The notes: generated from the sequence alone by a model not told the origin. A stretch of DNA of 64,000 nucleotides from Progne subis subis (GCA_022316685.1 JAKJHU010000338.1:1-64000), one strand, 5' to 3'; shown: positions 43,754 through 55,729, counted from the stretch's first letter. Program-made: numbers and translations.

Positions 43754-44686
43754 ATGTCCAACAGCAGCTCCATCAGCCACTTCCTCCTGCTGCCATTGGC
43801 AGACACGCGGCAGCTGCAGCTCCTGCACTTCTGCCTCTTCCTGGGCATCTCCCTGGCTGCCCTCCTGGGCAACGGCCTCATCATCAGCGCCGTAGCCTGC
43901 GGCCACCTCCTGCACACGCCCATGTTCTTCTTCCTGCTCAACCTGGCCCTCACCGACCTGGGCTCCATCCTCACCACTGTCCCCAAAGCCATGCACAATT
44001 CCCTTTGGGACACCAGGACCATCTCCTACACAGGATGTGCTGCTCAACTCTTTTTCATTTCCTTCTTTATCACAGAAGAGCTTTTCCTCCTGACCATCAT
44101 GTGCTACGACCGCTACGTGTCCATCTGCAAACCCCTGCACTACGGGACCCTCCTGAGCAGCAGAGCTTGTGTCCACATGGCAGCAGTTGCCTGGGCCAGT
44201 GTCTTTCTCTATTCACTGCTGCACACGGCCAATACATTTTCCCTACCCCTGTGCCATGGCAATGACCTGGGCCAGTTCTTCTGTGAAATCCCCCAGATCA
44301 TCAAACTGTCCTGCTCCAAATCCTATCTCAGGGAACTTGGGCTCATTGCAATTAGTTCCTCTTTAGCATTTGGTTTTTTTGTGTTCATTGTTTTCTCCTA
44401 TGTGCAGATCTTCAGGGCTGTGCTGAGGATCCCCTCTGAGCAGGGACGGCACAAAGCCTTTTCCACCTGCCTCCCTCACCTGGCCGTGGTCTCTCTGTTC
44501 CTCAGCACTGCATTGTTTGCTCACCTGAAGCCCCCCTCCATCTCCTCCCCATCCCTGGATCTGGCCCTGTCAGTTCTGTACTCAGTGGTGCCTCCAGCCC
44601 TGAACCCCCTCATCTACAGCCTGAGGAACCAGGAGCTCAAGGCTGCAGCATGGAGACTGGTGACTGGATGGTATCGGAAACATTAA
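43754..44686 (+). CDS. Olfactory receptor family 14-like, intact (receptor C)
   Basis: An odorant receptor of 310 residues, the usual family length. I start it at the MSNSSS Met (43754), which is shared by all four copies. The frame is open upstream to 43496, but that part is 5' flank and lies before the splice acceptor. Landmarks are an NSS glycosylation site, LLGNG in helix 1 (38-42), LHTPMFFFLLNL (53-64), Cys95 pairing by family knowledge with Cys177, and MCYDRYVSICKPLHY (116-130). There are three loop-2 cysteines (167, 177, 187), then [10 protein letters not shown] (234-243) and [12 protein letters not shown] (281-292). It differs from receptor B mainly in helix 3 (FISFFITEELFLLT), helix 4-5 and the C-terminus (WYRKH), places where ligand specificity could differ. 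The coding region is inverted relative to the other three copies. Confidence 0.94.
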   Translation: MSNSSSISHFLLLPLADTRQLQLLHFCLFLGISLAALLGNGLIISAVACGHLLHTPMFFFLLNLALTDLGSILTTVPKAMHNSLWDTRTISYTGCAAQLFFISFFITEELFLLTIMCYDRYVSICKPLHYGTLLSSRACVHMAAVAWASVFLYSLLHTANTFSLPLCHGNDLGQFFCEIPQIIKLSCSKSYLRELGLIAISSSLAFGFFVFIVFSYVQIFRAVLRIPSEQGRHKAFSTCLPHLAVVSLFLSTALFAHLKPPSISSPSLDLALSVLYSVVPPALNPLIYSLRNQELKAAAWRLVTGWYRKH

Positions 44687-44716
44687 AGCAATGGCCAATT
44701 TCTGCAAATCACTTGC

Positions 44717-44722
44717 AATAAA
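44717..44722 (+). promoter_or_regulatory. Polyadenylation signal of receptor C
   Basis: AATAAA about 31 bases after the stop codon, in the conserved context CTTGCAATAAAAGTCATC. Confidence 0.78.
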
Positions 44723-44759
44723 AGTCATCTTTAATGCTTCTTCTGGATTTAGTTATGGT

Positions 44760-46141
44760 TGTTTTTCCTATGTTTTAGTTTTTTAATTTTTCCCACAAAG
44801 AAAAGCCATTCCTTGGGACATTTCTCATTTTGTTTCTCTCCATCTTCCCTGTGGCCACAGACTGTGCCAATGAGGGGCTGCACTCCTGGTGGCTTTAAAG
44901 GAACTCAAGGATCTCCCAGCCAAGTTTTCTGCAGAGATCCCCCTTTTGTTCCCTTCTCTGGAGCTGCAACAGCAATGTCTGTGTGCAGAGCTGGGGCAGA
45001 TCAGTGCTGGCACAGCAGCTGTGCCCAGCAGCAGCAGCACTTGGTGTTGCCAGTGCTGCTCCCGTGGCCCTGCCCTGCTGCCCTCCTGGCCCTGCTCTTG
45101 CTGTAGGGCCTGAGTGCTCTCGGGGCCGGGCACAGTGCTGAGGTGGCAGTGCCGGGGCTGCAGCAGGGACAGGCCATGGGCACTGCTGGGGCAGAGCTGA
45201 TGCCTCAGGGCAGGGCCTGGGGGCTCCAGGCTCCTTGCCCAGGCTCTCTCCAGAACATGCCCAGGCCAATGCTCAGCAGAGAAAAGCCCCGTGAGCAGCC
45301 CCAGTGTGGCCGTGGGCAGGCTGGGGGCAAACAGCATGGCTGGGGCTCTGCAAGGTCCCTGGGGGAGATGGGAAGGAGCAGCAGAGCAGGGGCTGATCCA
45401 TCCCCACTGCGCTGGACACCCCAGGGCAGCGTCCCACAGCGTCCTCATGCACCTGCCAACAACATCCCCCCTCTGCAGCCCTGGCCTCTCCCCCAGCTCA
45501 CACAGGTGCCGCATCCTTGCAGGCACAGACATGGCAGCACTGGCTCAGGAGCCCCTGTTTGCACTGCCCAGAGCAGGCGTGAGCACCTCTATGGTGTTGG
45601 TGTGGGGAGATGAACCTGAGGGAGCACAAATGCCATCAGCCCCTGGGGCCAGGAAGGGCTGGGGGACAGCAGGGAAACCACTCAGCTTTGTGGTGGCCTC
45701 TGAAGTCATCCAGAAAGTTTGTTGCCATGAGCTGTGAGTTTCCTGTGCCACTGCAGATGTTGTTTCTCACAGCCAGGGCTGCCTGGCAGCCACCCCCAAG
45801 CTGCCCTCAGCATTTGCTTTGCTTCACCTTGGCTTTCTTTCCCCTTCCTGGTACAAATTTCTTAATTTTGCCCTTCCCTGTTCTGTCCCCTGCAAACAGC
45901 CCATCCCTGGTTGCCCATTCCTCTCTAGTCCCATGCCCCATTTCAATTCCTGAGTTAGCACCATGGGAATGTCCGCTGGGGAGCAGGATCATCCTCCAAG
46001 CGCTTCAGGAATTGTCTGCAGGCTCCTGCAGGACTGACAGGATGGGCTTTGGGACTGTGAGGAGAAGCTGAGGGACTTGGGCTGCTGGACCTTCTGAAGA
46101 GGAGGCCCAGGGCTCATCCTGCAACTGCTGCAAGGGTGGTT
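44760..46141. repeat. Duplicated 3' flank of receptor unit C
   Basis: Reverse complement of the unit A (2828-4260) and unit D (54148-55560) flanks. It ends at the CR1 junction at 46142, the same junction as in units A and D. No gene. Confidence 0.82.
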
Positions 46142-46744
46142 TCAGCGAATCACAGAATCAGCAAGGTTGGAAAAGACCTTGGATATCATCAAGTCCAGCC
46201 TATGCTCTGACATCGCCTTGTCTGCCTTGAGCCTCCTCTTCTTCAGGATAAACAACCCCAGCTCCTTCAGCCACTCCTCACAGGACTTGTTTTCCAGACC
46301 CTTCACCAGCCTTGTTGCCCTTCTCTGGACACACTCCAGCCCCTCCATGTCCTTCCTAAATTGGGGGGCCCAGAACTGGACACAGCACTCAAGGTGTTGC
46401 CCAACCAACACCGAGCACAGGAGTAGAATCACTGCCCTGCTCCTGCTGGCCACACCATTCCTGATCCAGGCCAGGTGCCATTGGCCTTCTTGGCAACCTG
46501 GGCACACTGCTGGCTCATGTCCAGCCTGCTGTCCATCTGTCCCCCCAGGTCCATTTCTGCCTGGCTGCTGTCCAGCCACTCTGTCCCCAGCCTGTAGCGC
46601 TGCAGGGGTGTAGTAGCCAAAGTGCAGGACCTGGCACTTGGACTTGTTAAATCTCAATTTATTGGATTTGGTCCCTGGATCCAGCCTGTCCAGGGCTCTG
46701 TGCAGAGTCCTCCTACCCTCCAGCAGTTCACCACCTCCAGCCAA
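46142..46744 (-). mobile_element. CR1 LINE 3' part, minus strand
   Basis: 3' end at 46142 (AATCACAGAATCAGCAAGG). The minus strand is open for 200 codons and encodes the C-terminal end of CR1 ORF2 ([47 protein letters not shown]). No catalytic domain is included. It is the most complete version of the CR1 located at the receptor-unit junctions. Confidence 0.9.
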
Positions 46745-47220
46745 TTGGTGTCAGCTTGGGTCCATCAGGCCCTGGAGTCACAAAGTTCTCCATGGTTTCA
46801 TGAGGCCTCCCAGTGTCACAATGCCCCTTTCATTGCATAGGACCCCTTGGTGTCACTAAGTCCCTTGGATCCTTTGGCCCTGCAGTGTCACAATGGTGCT
46901 TTTTCCCCCAAGGCCCTGAAGTGTCACAATGGATCTTTGGTTCCATGAGGTCTGGCAGTGCAGCAATGATCTCCTTGGTTCCACAGTGTCGCAATGGCCT
47001 CTTGGTCCCAAGGAGCACCACGGTGTCAAACATGCTTCCTTCATTCTAAGAGCCCCAGAGGAGCCACCCTGGCTATTTGGTTCCATCGGGCCCTGCAGTG
47101 TCATAATGGCACCATCATGACACCAGGTCCCGCCCTGTCCCAAAGCTCTGCATGGTTCCACAAGGCCCTGCAGTGTCACAGTGGCCTCTTGGTTCCATCA
47201 GGCCTCAGAGGAACACCATG
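46745..47220 (+). repeat. Minisatellite of about 37 bp, third array
   Basis: About 11-12 degenerate copies of the unit described at 8715, starting where the CR1 ends. Confidence 0.85.
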
Positions 47221-48400
47221 AATTCCTTGGCCCTGGGCCTGGAGCAGGAGCAGCTCTTGACGGGCCCCAAGGCCAGGGCTGTTGTGCTGGCCTGGGCTGA
47301 TGGGATGGCAGCAGGGGCTGCAGAGCTCTCAGCACCTCAGGGAGAGGGGAGCAGGGCACACAGGGAGCCTCCTTTTCCCTTGGCCCAGCACCTTGCCCAT
47401 GGCTGGGGCTGAGTCCCTGTCTGAGCTGCAGCTGCTGCTGTGCCCTTGCGAGGGGCTGAGGCCGTGGGGCCCCTGCCCAGAGCAGCCTGCCCTGAGCAGA
47501 GCTGTGGGGCCAGAGCCGGCTGGGCTGTGCTGGGGAGAGGCCCTTGGTGCTGCCGAGAGCTCAGGGCAGCTGGCAGAGCTTGGAGGGAGCTGGGCTGGGC
47601 TGAGAGAGCCTGCCACAGAAACCACCAGTGTCCATCTCAGCCTGTGTGAGCGTGCAGGGGCAGGACTCAGCCCAGGCCTTGTGGGGCAGGGCCAGCGCCT
47701 GTGGAAGGCATTGAAAACAGGCAAGTGGCCCAGAGAGGAGGCTGCTCTGTGCCCTTGGTGGCATGGACAGAGCAGGAACACGGCCCAGGACATTTGTCAG
47801 TGCCAGCCTCTGTCCCCAGCCATTGCCAGCCCTGGCTGCTCAGCCCAGGTTTGCGGGGCAGTTTGGCTGTGGCCCAGCTCCATCCTCCTGCGGGGCTCAG
47901 GGCCTGTTCCCGGCCATGGCCAGCCCTGCCCGGCCTCTCTGCTGGCCCAGAGCCCGGCAGAGCCCGGGGCAGGGCTGTCTGTGCAGCCCCACAGGTGCCA
48001 CGGGCTGTGCAGGAGCTGGCAGAGGCTGCCCAGCAGGGAGGCCATGGGGCACAGAGCCCCAAGGCTGCTGTGGGCACCACGGCACAGGGGCCGTTCCCAC
48101 CCGCAATGCTCCTGTCCTGCCCTGCGCCTGCACAGGGGCTGTGGCACCATGGCTGGGCCAGCGCGGCACAAAGGGGCCACGCAGCCGCTGCTGGGGCTGA
48201 CAGCAAGGCCAGGCACACACAAGGAATTGCTGGGCATTGCCTGGGCTGGGCAGGGCTGACTGTGCCAAAGGCAGAGCTCAGCTGCCCTTGGTGGCTGCAG
48301 GAAAAGTCCAGAGCCCAAAGAGCCTCCATGGCTGTGCTGGAGACCAAGGCTGGAGGAGGGAAATGCAGGGCTGCTGTGAGATGGGGAGAGGATTGAATTC
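47221..48400. other. GC-rich intergenic DNA, no supported gene
   Basis: Long open frames exist on both strands (47282-48259 plus, 47667-48563 minus). They overlap, are rich in Ala/Gly/Pro/Trp/Cys and show no domain or splice pattern. Confidence 0.5.
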
Positions 48401-50285
48401 CAGCACCAACCTCAGTTCTCTGATGATCCCGGCACGATGCTGGTCCCTGTTCCAGCCTGGAGCAGAGCAGATGTTTATGGAACAGGAGCCCTCTGGGGCT
48501 GTCAGGGACCTGCAGCTTGCAAGGTGCTCTGCTCTCCCTCAGCTCCTCTCTGAGAGATGCCAATCCCAGCTCAGCACCTCAGGGCACAAGTGGCACTGCC
48601 TGTGCATGGGCACACAACTGATGTCTGCCTGGAACAGGGCATAGGTTGTAATACCTGTAAATTTCATAATATGCAAGCAGATTTTTATTATCTGGGTCAT
48701 TTGAGTACTTTTAAGAAGTGGCAAAGTTTTCCCACCAGGATCAAGAATTTCCTGGATATACTGGATTCTTCTGCAGAGGACAGGAGAAGAAGCACTGGTC
48801 TTCCCTTCTATCTTTGCCACCAACATTCAGTCTGATATTTCATTACCATCTTTCTTCAGCTGTTTGAATGGCCATGCCTAAGGACATCTCGTCATGTAGA
48901 GCAGCTGGATTTATGTCCTTCCTTTTGCTCACAGATTTCCTCTTGCAACTGTTCTCTTGTCAGTGCAATGTGTCTCCCTTGACTGGCTTCATGCTTGGAG
49001 CTTCAGGGAATTGCCCAATCTTTCACAAGTTTTTGTTACACCTCTGTCATCATCTTAGTTGTATTTTTATCTTATATATCACCTCTTCTCGTGTCTTGGT
49101 GGAAAATTTTTTGTGTATGGGAATCCCTTATGGATGGTGGATAGGTCAGATGGTGCTGGGAAGTCACAAGGAGCTGAGAAGTGTTTTGATGTTTATTAAA
49201 TTATATTGTTCAAAATTTTTATGTTTGCCATGTAGAGAAACCTTTCTGTGCCTCCAAGTGTTACCAGTTCCTGGTCCCTCCAAGGACACAAACCTGATTT
49301 GTTGTGGTTCCCACTCCAGTGGCTGCACTTGCACCTCCCTCCATAGCCAGAGCAGAGCTCCCTTGTCCCAGAAAGTCCCTGGCATGTGGAGGGAATGAAG
49401 GAAACAGGACAGGCTGTGGGGATCAGGTGCAGGGCAGAGCCAGGGAGAAGAGTGACTTTTGCATTTGATGGAGCTATGCCTTCCCTTGGGTTTGTTGGCT
49501 GACAATAAATGAACATCCCTCTGTGTCTCAGGCAATGCCTTCTCCAATGGAAGCAGGTGGGAGTTGGAGCCCAGGAGCTGAAACCTGCAGGTCCAGCCTG
49601 GGGTGGAGGGAGCTCAGATTTGCACAAGGCTGCTCTGAGTCCCAGGGCTTGGATGAGGGAAAATGGGGCAATGGGAGTAAGGACAGAGTCTGACTGATTG
49701 TCAGACATAAAGGGTCTTGATTTTCATATCTATTCAAACTGCATTAGAATATACTTGGATTCAGTGTCAACTGGAGATTGCACATACCAAGGCATTAACA
49801 GAAAGAAAACTTGAACCGGACATAAAAAATCTTTTCTCACTGCCTTTTGTAAATAGATATTCACTTTTAATACACTTCAGAAATCGGTTAATTAACCATA
49901 AAAATTTGAAAACCTAAATCAAATTATTCCCAGAGGCTTGGCTGTTAAGGTGTTCTGAATGTTAATGAGCCCTGGGGCACTGAACAGCTGAAGGCTGAAC
50001 AAGCCTCTGGAGAAGTCAAATCCAGCAGCAGCCTTCAACTGTCTGAGGCTGTCAGCAGCCCCCACTGAGGCCATCCCTGCCCAGAGACCGTGGGGGAATG
50101 GGCAGACAAGGGGAGCGTCCCTGGGGCTGGGCAAGCAGAGGTCAGAGGCACCAGCAGGTGCAGGTGGGAAATGGAGTGTGCAATGTGGCTGTGAAAGCCC
50201 TGCCTGGGCTGTGCCAAGCAGGACACACAAACCCTGATCCCCATCCCCCCAAACAACTCTCTCACTTTGACATTAAAAGGAATTA
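48401..50285. other. Intergenic DNA, nothing recognised
   Basis: Mixed, mostly unique sequence. About 49690-49735 is the inverse of about 2478-2520. Confidence 0.45.
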
Positions 50286-50289
50286 CAAT

Positions 50290-50640
50290 TGTTTGAGTAC
50301 TCTGAGTTGATGCACTGGAGAAATAGCAACAAGAGATTTTCAGGAGCTCAAAACAACAAAACAGACTTTACTGGCAACTTTAGAAAACCAGAGAAGCTCT
50401 GGCAAAAGGTTTAATACAACGTTCAATCAACAAAAAGCACTTCTGAGAGCATTAACGACCCATTCAACTTTGCAAACTCTAAGCCGTTCAAATTTAAGGT
50501 ACTCAAAATTTGCAAGGGGAGGGAGCTAGAAGAGGAAGACAGAGAAATACAAATAAGACATAGATAAGCACACAGAGAGCTACCAACTCCTGGATTCCAG
50601 CAGTCTTCAAATATAAGTTCCAAGCGGAGGTAGGGTCAAG
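50290..50640 (-). mobile_element. Possible LTR-derived sequence
   Basis: AT-rich segment that on the minus strand reads like an LTR tail (TATTAAACC, then CTTCTCTGGTTTTC and AAAGTCTGTTTTG). Ends and family cannot be fixed. Confidence 0.25.
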
Positions 50641-51025
50641 ACTTGTGCTTGCCTTGTGGTCAGCCTTGAATACCCCATGGTCTTCCTGGGCCCTTCCCCC
50701 AGGAGGGACTTTGGGTCACTTGGTCTCTCAGGAGCTGGGCTGGGGGCTGCAGAGGTGGCTGTGGAGCATTGCCTTTGGTGTGCCAGGCATTGGCAGACAC
50801 TGCTGGGCTGGGATAGAGGCTCTGGGGGATTGGGGTTACAGGGCAGGGCAGTGCTGGGGTTTCAGGGCAGGGCAAGGCTGGACCTGCCCCTTCCTCCCTC
50901 ACACACAAAATGTTTCCAGCCAACAATCTCCTCCAGTCTCTCACAACAGGCAATGCTGGAGGTGGAATCCCAATTGTGGCCATGGGCACCTGGACAAGAA
51001 GAACAGTTCTTTTCCATAGGAAGGT
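50641..51025. other. Intergenic DNA with one 185-bp-repeat fragment
   Basis: About 50955-51022 matches part of the 185-bp unit (GGCCATGGGCACCTGGACAA, then AGAACAGTTCTTTTCC). The rest is unremarkable. Confidence 0.6.
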
Positions 51026-52620
51026 GTAATGGTTTTAGTTAAAACTGGGCAGAAACACTAATTAATGTAGTAACTACACATTTGTCAAATTTTGTTTGTT
51101 AAATTTAGTGTAGTGGTCTTAGCATTTACTCTCTTTTTGTGGGAGAGGATCAGGAGAAGGAAAGAAGGCTCAAGCTTAAAAAACAATTCTTTTTTAACAT
51201 ACACTAAAAGAATGGAAAAGTTAAGAAAAAAAAGATGGGGAAAAAAACACCAAAAAAACAAATCACAACTTCAAAATATTTTTCCCTTCCCTTACAAACT
51301 TTTAACATTCTTCCAAACAACACAGAGTGACACAACCTGTGATTTTCAGTCAGTTTCACCATTTAAACATAATCTCTCATCACTTTGGGAGAGGAGTCTC
51401 TCTAGAGTCTTACGGACACATTGGCCACAAGACAAAAACAGTCCTGGGGCTCTCAATGTCACAAATCTGCAGTTGCTTGGAGTTTTTGCAGATTGTGCGG
51501 TTCCACCCATTAGCAGCCTTTCCCCTGGCTACTCATGGGCCTCTCAGTGTATTTGGGGTACTGTTTAAGAATACTTCTTCTAGTATAAAACAAGGATTCT
51601 CTTCTAGCTCTAAAATCATTTCTCTCCCAAAAGAAATAGAGACCTCCTTTTACCCCAGGAGTGGAGGGCTTCAAATCACTTCCTCTCTAAAATCATCTTC
51701 ATCTCAAAGGCTGAGACCTTCTTTTACTGCACGAGTGAGGGGCTTTAAGATTCCCACTTAAATCTCAATCATATCAATCCCCAACTTTGACAAGAACTAG
51801 CATTCCCCCAAACAAGATTTAGACGTTACAAGAAACAGTCCACTTCTCCATAGTTTACACCAGAAAAGCTTGGTTAAAAATGTCCACATCCTCAATCCCT
51901 CTTCTAATAATCTTTATCAGTTCTTTCACTCCTGCCCCACTGACTTCATGCGGCATCTTTCCTACGTCCCCTCTGTCTCTTTCTTTTCTCTCTCAGGGAA
52001 GGGTCAGGCCTTGGAAGCTCCATGTTGCCAGGACAGGGTTAACTCTGCCCAGGCCTGCAGTGGCCATGTGATTTCTGCTCCAGGCAGCAGTCTCTCCATT
52101 TCAGATCAGCCTGGTTTCTTCCCTCCACTCTTTCTTCTCCGTCTGGAAGACACCGGAGGAGGGGAGCGGGAGGAGAGCTCTGCCCACCCCTCGGTGACAA
52201 TCGGGGCAGCCTCGGCCAAACTGGGCCCATAGATGTTATCAGGGGAGATCCCTCCCTGCTCTGGGGCCTCCGAGGAGGTTTTTTCAAAGTGGTTGATGTT
52301 AAGCTGCAACCTCTCCTCCCCCCGGGAGCCGATGGAGTCCGGCTGAGCCTTGGGCGAGCTTCCCCCCGAAGGGGGAGGTGGGGTGTGGGGAGCAGTAGGA
52401 CCCACTCGATGTTACCTGTTCAGCTGACCAGGAGGAAAAGGGCCTGACCTGCACAAAACTGGGATTTACATGGGTACTTCCTAAAGTCACATTCAACATT
52501 CTCAGTGGCCAAAGCAGGTGCCAATATCTCAAACCGGCTTCTGATAGGTCCTTGTCCTTTCTGAAACTATTTCTAGGGTCTTGACAGGATAATACTTCAC
52601 ATTCCTCCCTAACTAAAAAC
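51026..52620. mobile_element. Probable LTR-type element without coding sequence
   Basis: The sequence switches abruptly from the 185-bp repeat to TGTAATGGTTTTAGTTAAAA at 51026, a start I associate with songbird LTR elements. It continues as AT-rich, then GC-rich non-coding DNA to a boundary near 52610. No retroviral protein is encoded. A pair of related segments (CTCTAAAATCAT...GAGACCT) occurs at 51608 and 51686. Strand and class are uncertain. Confidence 0.35.
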
Positions 52621-52889
52621 CAAACTCTGCAAACTCATGACAGTGACCTTTAGGCTTTGCAGGGCTCAGGCACAGCGGCTGTGACAGAGTCAGGGCTGAG
52701 GTCACACTCTGTGGGCTGGGGCAGAGCCCAGCCAGAAATGACCTGAGATGGGCTGAAATACAATGATGGGACCATGGCCAGACCCTCATGCTCTTCAGTC
52801 CCACCTCACATCATTGCCAGGGGCAGAAAAAGGGACAGGTGAATTCTCAGGGTGGGTCACGGGAAACGTGGGTCACCAGAGCCCTTCCC

Positions 52890-53060
52890 AAAGTGGCAAT
52901 GGCCCATTAACAGAAGATATCTCCCTGGAGGGAGGATGGGTCATGGAAGAGATCAAGAACACTGCCCCATTTGGTTTTACACAGCTGGCCCATTAAGAGA
53001 AGATCCCCCTCCGAGATATGAGGGATGGGTGATGGAAGAGATAAACAACCTGCCCTAGCT
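52890..53060 (+). repeat. Two degenerate copies of a roughly 75-bp unit
   Basis: GGCCCATTAACAGAAGATAT, then CTCCCTGGAGGGAGGATGGG, then TCATGGAAGAGATCAAGAAC, followed by a second copy from about 52990. The unit also occurs inverted at 16850-16985 and, more weakly, at 15190-15290, so it belongs to the LTR-like repeat described there. Confidence 0.7.
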
Positions 53061-53449
53061 GGTGTTCACTGATGGTAATAGAATACACTTTTTTTGATTA
53101 AATCTTGTATTGCAAGACAGGGCTTGAGGCTCCTTGCCCAGGAGCTCTCAGGATTTCCTCAAGGCTACTAGGATATCAACAGGACTAAAAATAAGAAGCA
53201 AGAGCCTGAGAAACTGTTTACAAACAATGCAAAACTTAGAGGACATACAATATGATGATGGACGCTTGACCAATTTGGTGTCCTGAAGGATGTGTGCCTG
53301 CCTCAGGAACAAGTGGCTTAGCCAATTGAGAGACATCTGTACTTGTGGACAGTACTGCTAGAATCTATAACTGGAATTTAAGGTAAGCAATAAACAGCTT
53401 CTGCTAAAATCATATTGATTCTGCTATTCAGTTGCCCAGTGTTTCCCCT
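53061..53449. other. Intergenic DNA, nothing recognised
   Basis: AT-rich unique sequence between repeats. No gene. Confidence 0.45.
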
Positions 53450-53574
53450 GCACTGGAGAGGCTGTGCAGGACTGACAGGATGGGCTTTGGGGCTGTGAGG
53501 AGAAGCTGAGGAACCTGGGCTGCTGGACATTCTGGAGAGGAGGACCAGGGCTGCAACTGCTGCAAGGGTGGTTT

Positions 53575-53692
53575 CATAGAATCACAGAATCAGCAAGGTT
53601 GGAAAAGACCTTGGACACCATCAAGTCCAACCTGTGCCCTGACACTGCCTTGTCTCCTTTGAGACTCCTTTTCTCCAGGATAAACAACCAAC
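53575..53692 (-). mobile_element. CR1 3' end, left arm of the palindrome
   Basis: CATAGAATCACAGAATCAGC at the 3' end, then the body to TTTTCTCCAGGATAAACAAC. It stops at the start of the loop. Confidence 0.85.
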
Positions 53693-54147
53693 AGGCTGAG
53701 GACAGAGTGGCTGGACAGCAGCCAGGTAGAAAGGGACCTGGAGGGACTGACGGAGAGCAGTCTGGACATGAGCCAGCAGTGTGCCCACATGGCCAAGAAG
53801 GCCAATGGCTCCTGACCTGGATCAGGAACAGTGTGGCCAGCAGGAGCAGGGCAGTGATTCTTCCCCTGTGCTTGGCACTGGTTGGGCAGCACCTCGAGTG
53901 CTGTGTCCAGTTCTGAGCCCCCCAATTTAGGAAGGACATGGAGAGGCTGGAGTGTGTCCAGAGAAGAACAACAGAAGAACAAGGCTGGTGAGGGGTCTGG
54001 AACACAAGTCCTGTGAGGAGCGGCTGAGCTGGGATTGTTTATCCTGGAGAAGCGGAGGCTCAGGGAAGACAAGGCAGTATCAGGGCAAAGGCTACACTTG
54101 ATGATCTCCAAGGTGTTCTCCAACCTTGCTGATTCTGGGATTCTATG
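53693..54147 (+). mobile_element. CR1 3' part, loop and right arm of the palindrome
   Basis: Plus-strand CR1 covering the end of ORF2 ([14 protein letters not shown], then an HLECCVQF-type stretch) to the 3' end CTGATTCTGGGATTCTATG. Corresponds to the CR1s at 2562 and 46142. Confidence 0.85.
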
Positions 54148-55692
54148 AAACCACCTTTGCAGCAGTGGCAGGATGAGCCCTGGGGCTCCTCTCCAGAAGC
54201 TCCAGCAGCCCAGGTCCCTCAGCTTCTCCTCACAGCCCCAAAGCCCATCCTGTCAGTCCTGCAGAGCCTCTGCAGCTCCTCCTCCTTGCCCACAACAGGG
54301 AGCCCAACAGCCAGACACAGCAGCCCAGATGTGCCCCCCTGGCCTGTGGTGCCTCTGGCAAGGGAGCAGCATGAGGCACTGCAGGAGCCTGCAGACAATT
54401 CCTGAAGCATTTGGAGGATGATCCTGCTCCCCAAGGGATGTTCCCATGGTGCCAGGAACTCAGGAACTGAAATGGGGAGTGGGGCCAGAGAGGCAAGGGC
54501 AACCAGGGATGGGCTGTTTGCAGGGTTGGGAACAGGGGTGACCAATAGGAAGAAATTTGTAGCAGGAATAGTGAAAGAAAGCCAAGGTGAAGCAAAGGAA
54601 ATGCTGAGGGCAGTTTGGAGGTGGCTGCCAGGCAGCCCTGGCTCTGACCAACAATGTTTGCAGTGGCACAAGAAACCCACAGCTCATGGGAACAAAATTT
54701 CTGGCTGACTTCAGAGGCCACCACAAACCTGAGTGGTTTCCCTGCTGTCCCCCAGCCCTTCCTGGCCCCAGGGGCTGATGGCATTTGTGCTCCCTCAGGT
54801 TCATCTCCCCACACCAACACCATGGGGTTGCTCACACCTACTCTGGACAGTGCAAACGGGCTCCTGAGCCAGTGCTGCCGTGTCTGTGCCTGCAAGGATG
54901 CGGCACCTGTGTGAGCTGGGGGAGAGGCCAGGGCTGCAGAGGGGGGATGTTGTTGGCAGGTGCATGAGGATGCTCTGGGATGCTGCCCTGGGGTGTCCAG
55001 CGCAGTGGGGATGGATCAGCCCCTGCTCTGCTGCTCCTTCCCATCTCCCCCAGGGACCTTGCAGAGCCCCAGCCATGCTGTTTGCCCCCAGCCTGCCCAC
55101 GGCCACCCTGGGGCTGCTCACGGGGCTTTTCTCTGCTGAGCATTGGCCTGGGCGTGTTCTGGAGAGAGCCTGGGCAAGGAGCCTGGAGCCCCCAGGCCCT
55201 GCCCTGAGGCGGCAGCGCTGCCCCAGCAGTGCCCATGGCCTGTCCCTGCTGCAGCCCCGGCACTGCCAGCCCCAGCACTGTGCCCGGCCCCGAGAGCACT
55301 CAGGCCCTACAGCAACACCAGGGCCAGGAGGGCAGCGGGGCAGGGGCACGGGAGCAGCACTGGCAACACCAAGTGCTGCTGCTCCTGGGCACAGCTGCTG
55401 TGCCAGCACTGATCTGCTCCCAGCTCTGTACACAGACATTGCTGCTGCAGCTGCAGAGAAGGGAACAAAAGGGAGATCTCTGCAGAAGACTTGCCTGGGA
55501 GATCCTTGATTCCCTTTAAAGCCACCAAGAGTGCAATCCCTCATTGATGGAGTCTGTGGCCAGATAGATGGTGGAGACAAACAACATGAGAAATAGAACA
55601 GTTAATGACGTGACTTTGTGGGCAATAATAAAACAATAAAATAAACTAAAAGAACCTCCAAAATGAAACCAACAAGAAGTATCAAAGATGAT
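54148..55692. repeat. Duplicated 3' flank of receptor unit D
   Basis: Close match in the same orientation to 2828-4360. No gene; open frames are compositional. The canonical polyadenylation signal is replaced here by ATTAAA (minus strand, about 55693-55698). Confidence 0.82.
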
Positions 55693-55729
55693 TTTAATTA
55701 CATGAGATTTTCAGACACTGGCTAGGAGT

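Larger units (their letters stand above)
53453..54275. repeat. Imperfect palindrome built on two CR1 ends
   Basis: The left arm (about 53453-53692) is the reverse complement of the right arm (about 54033-54275), with a loop of about 340 bp. Each arm contains about 120 bp of receptor-unit flank (GATGGGCTTTGGGGCTGTGA on the left, TCACAGCCCCAAAGCCCATC on the right) plus about 115 bp of CR1 3' end. Confidence 0.85.

Noticed and set aside
47282..48563. 325- and 298-codon frames on opposite strands
   Set aside because: Mutually overlapping, Ala/Gly/Pro/Trp-rich, no recognisable domain.
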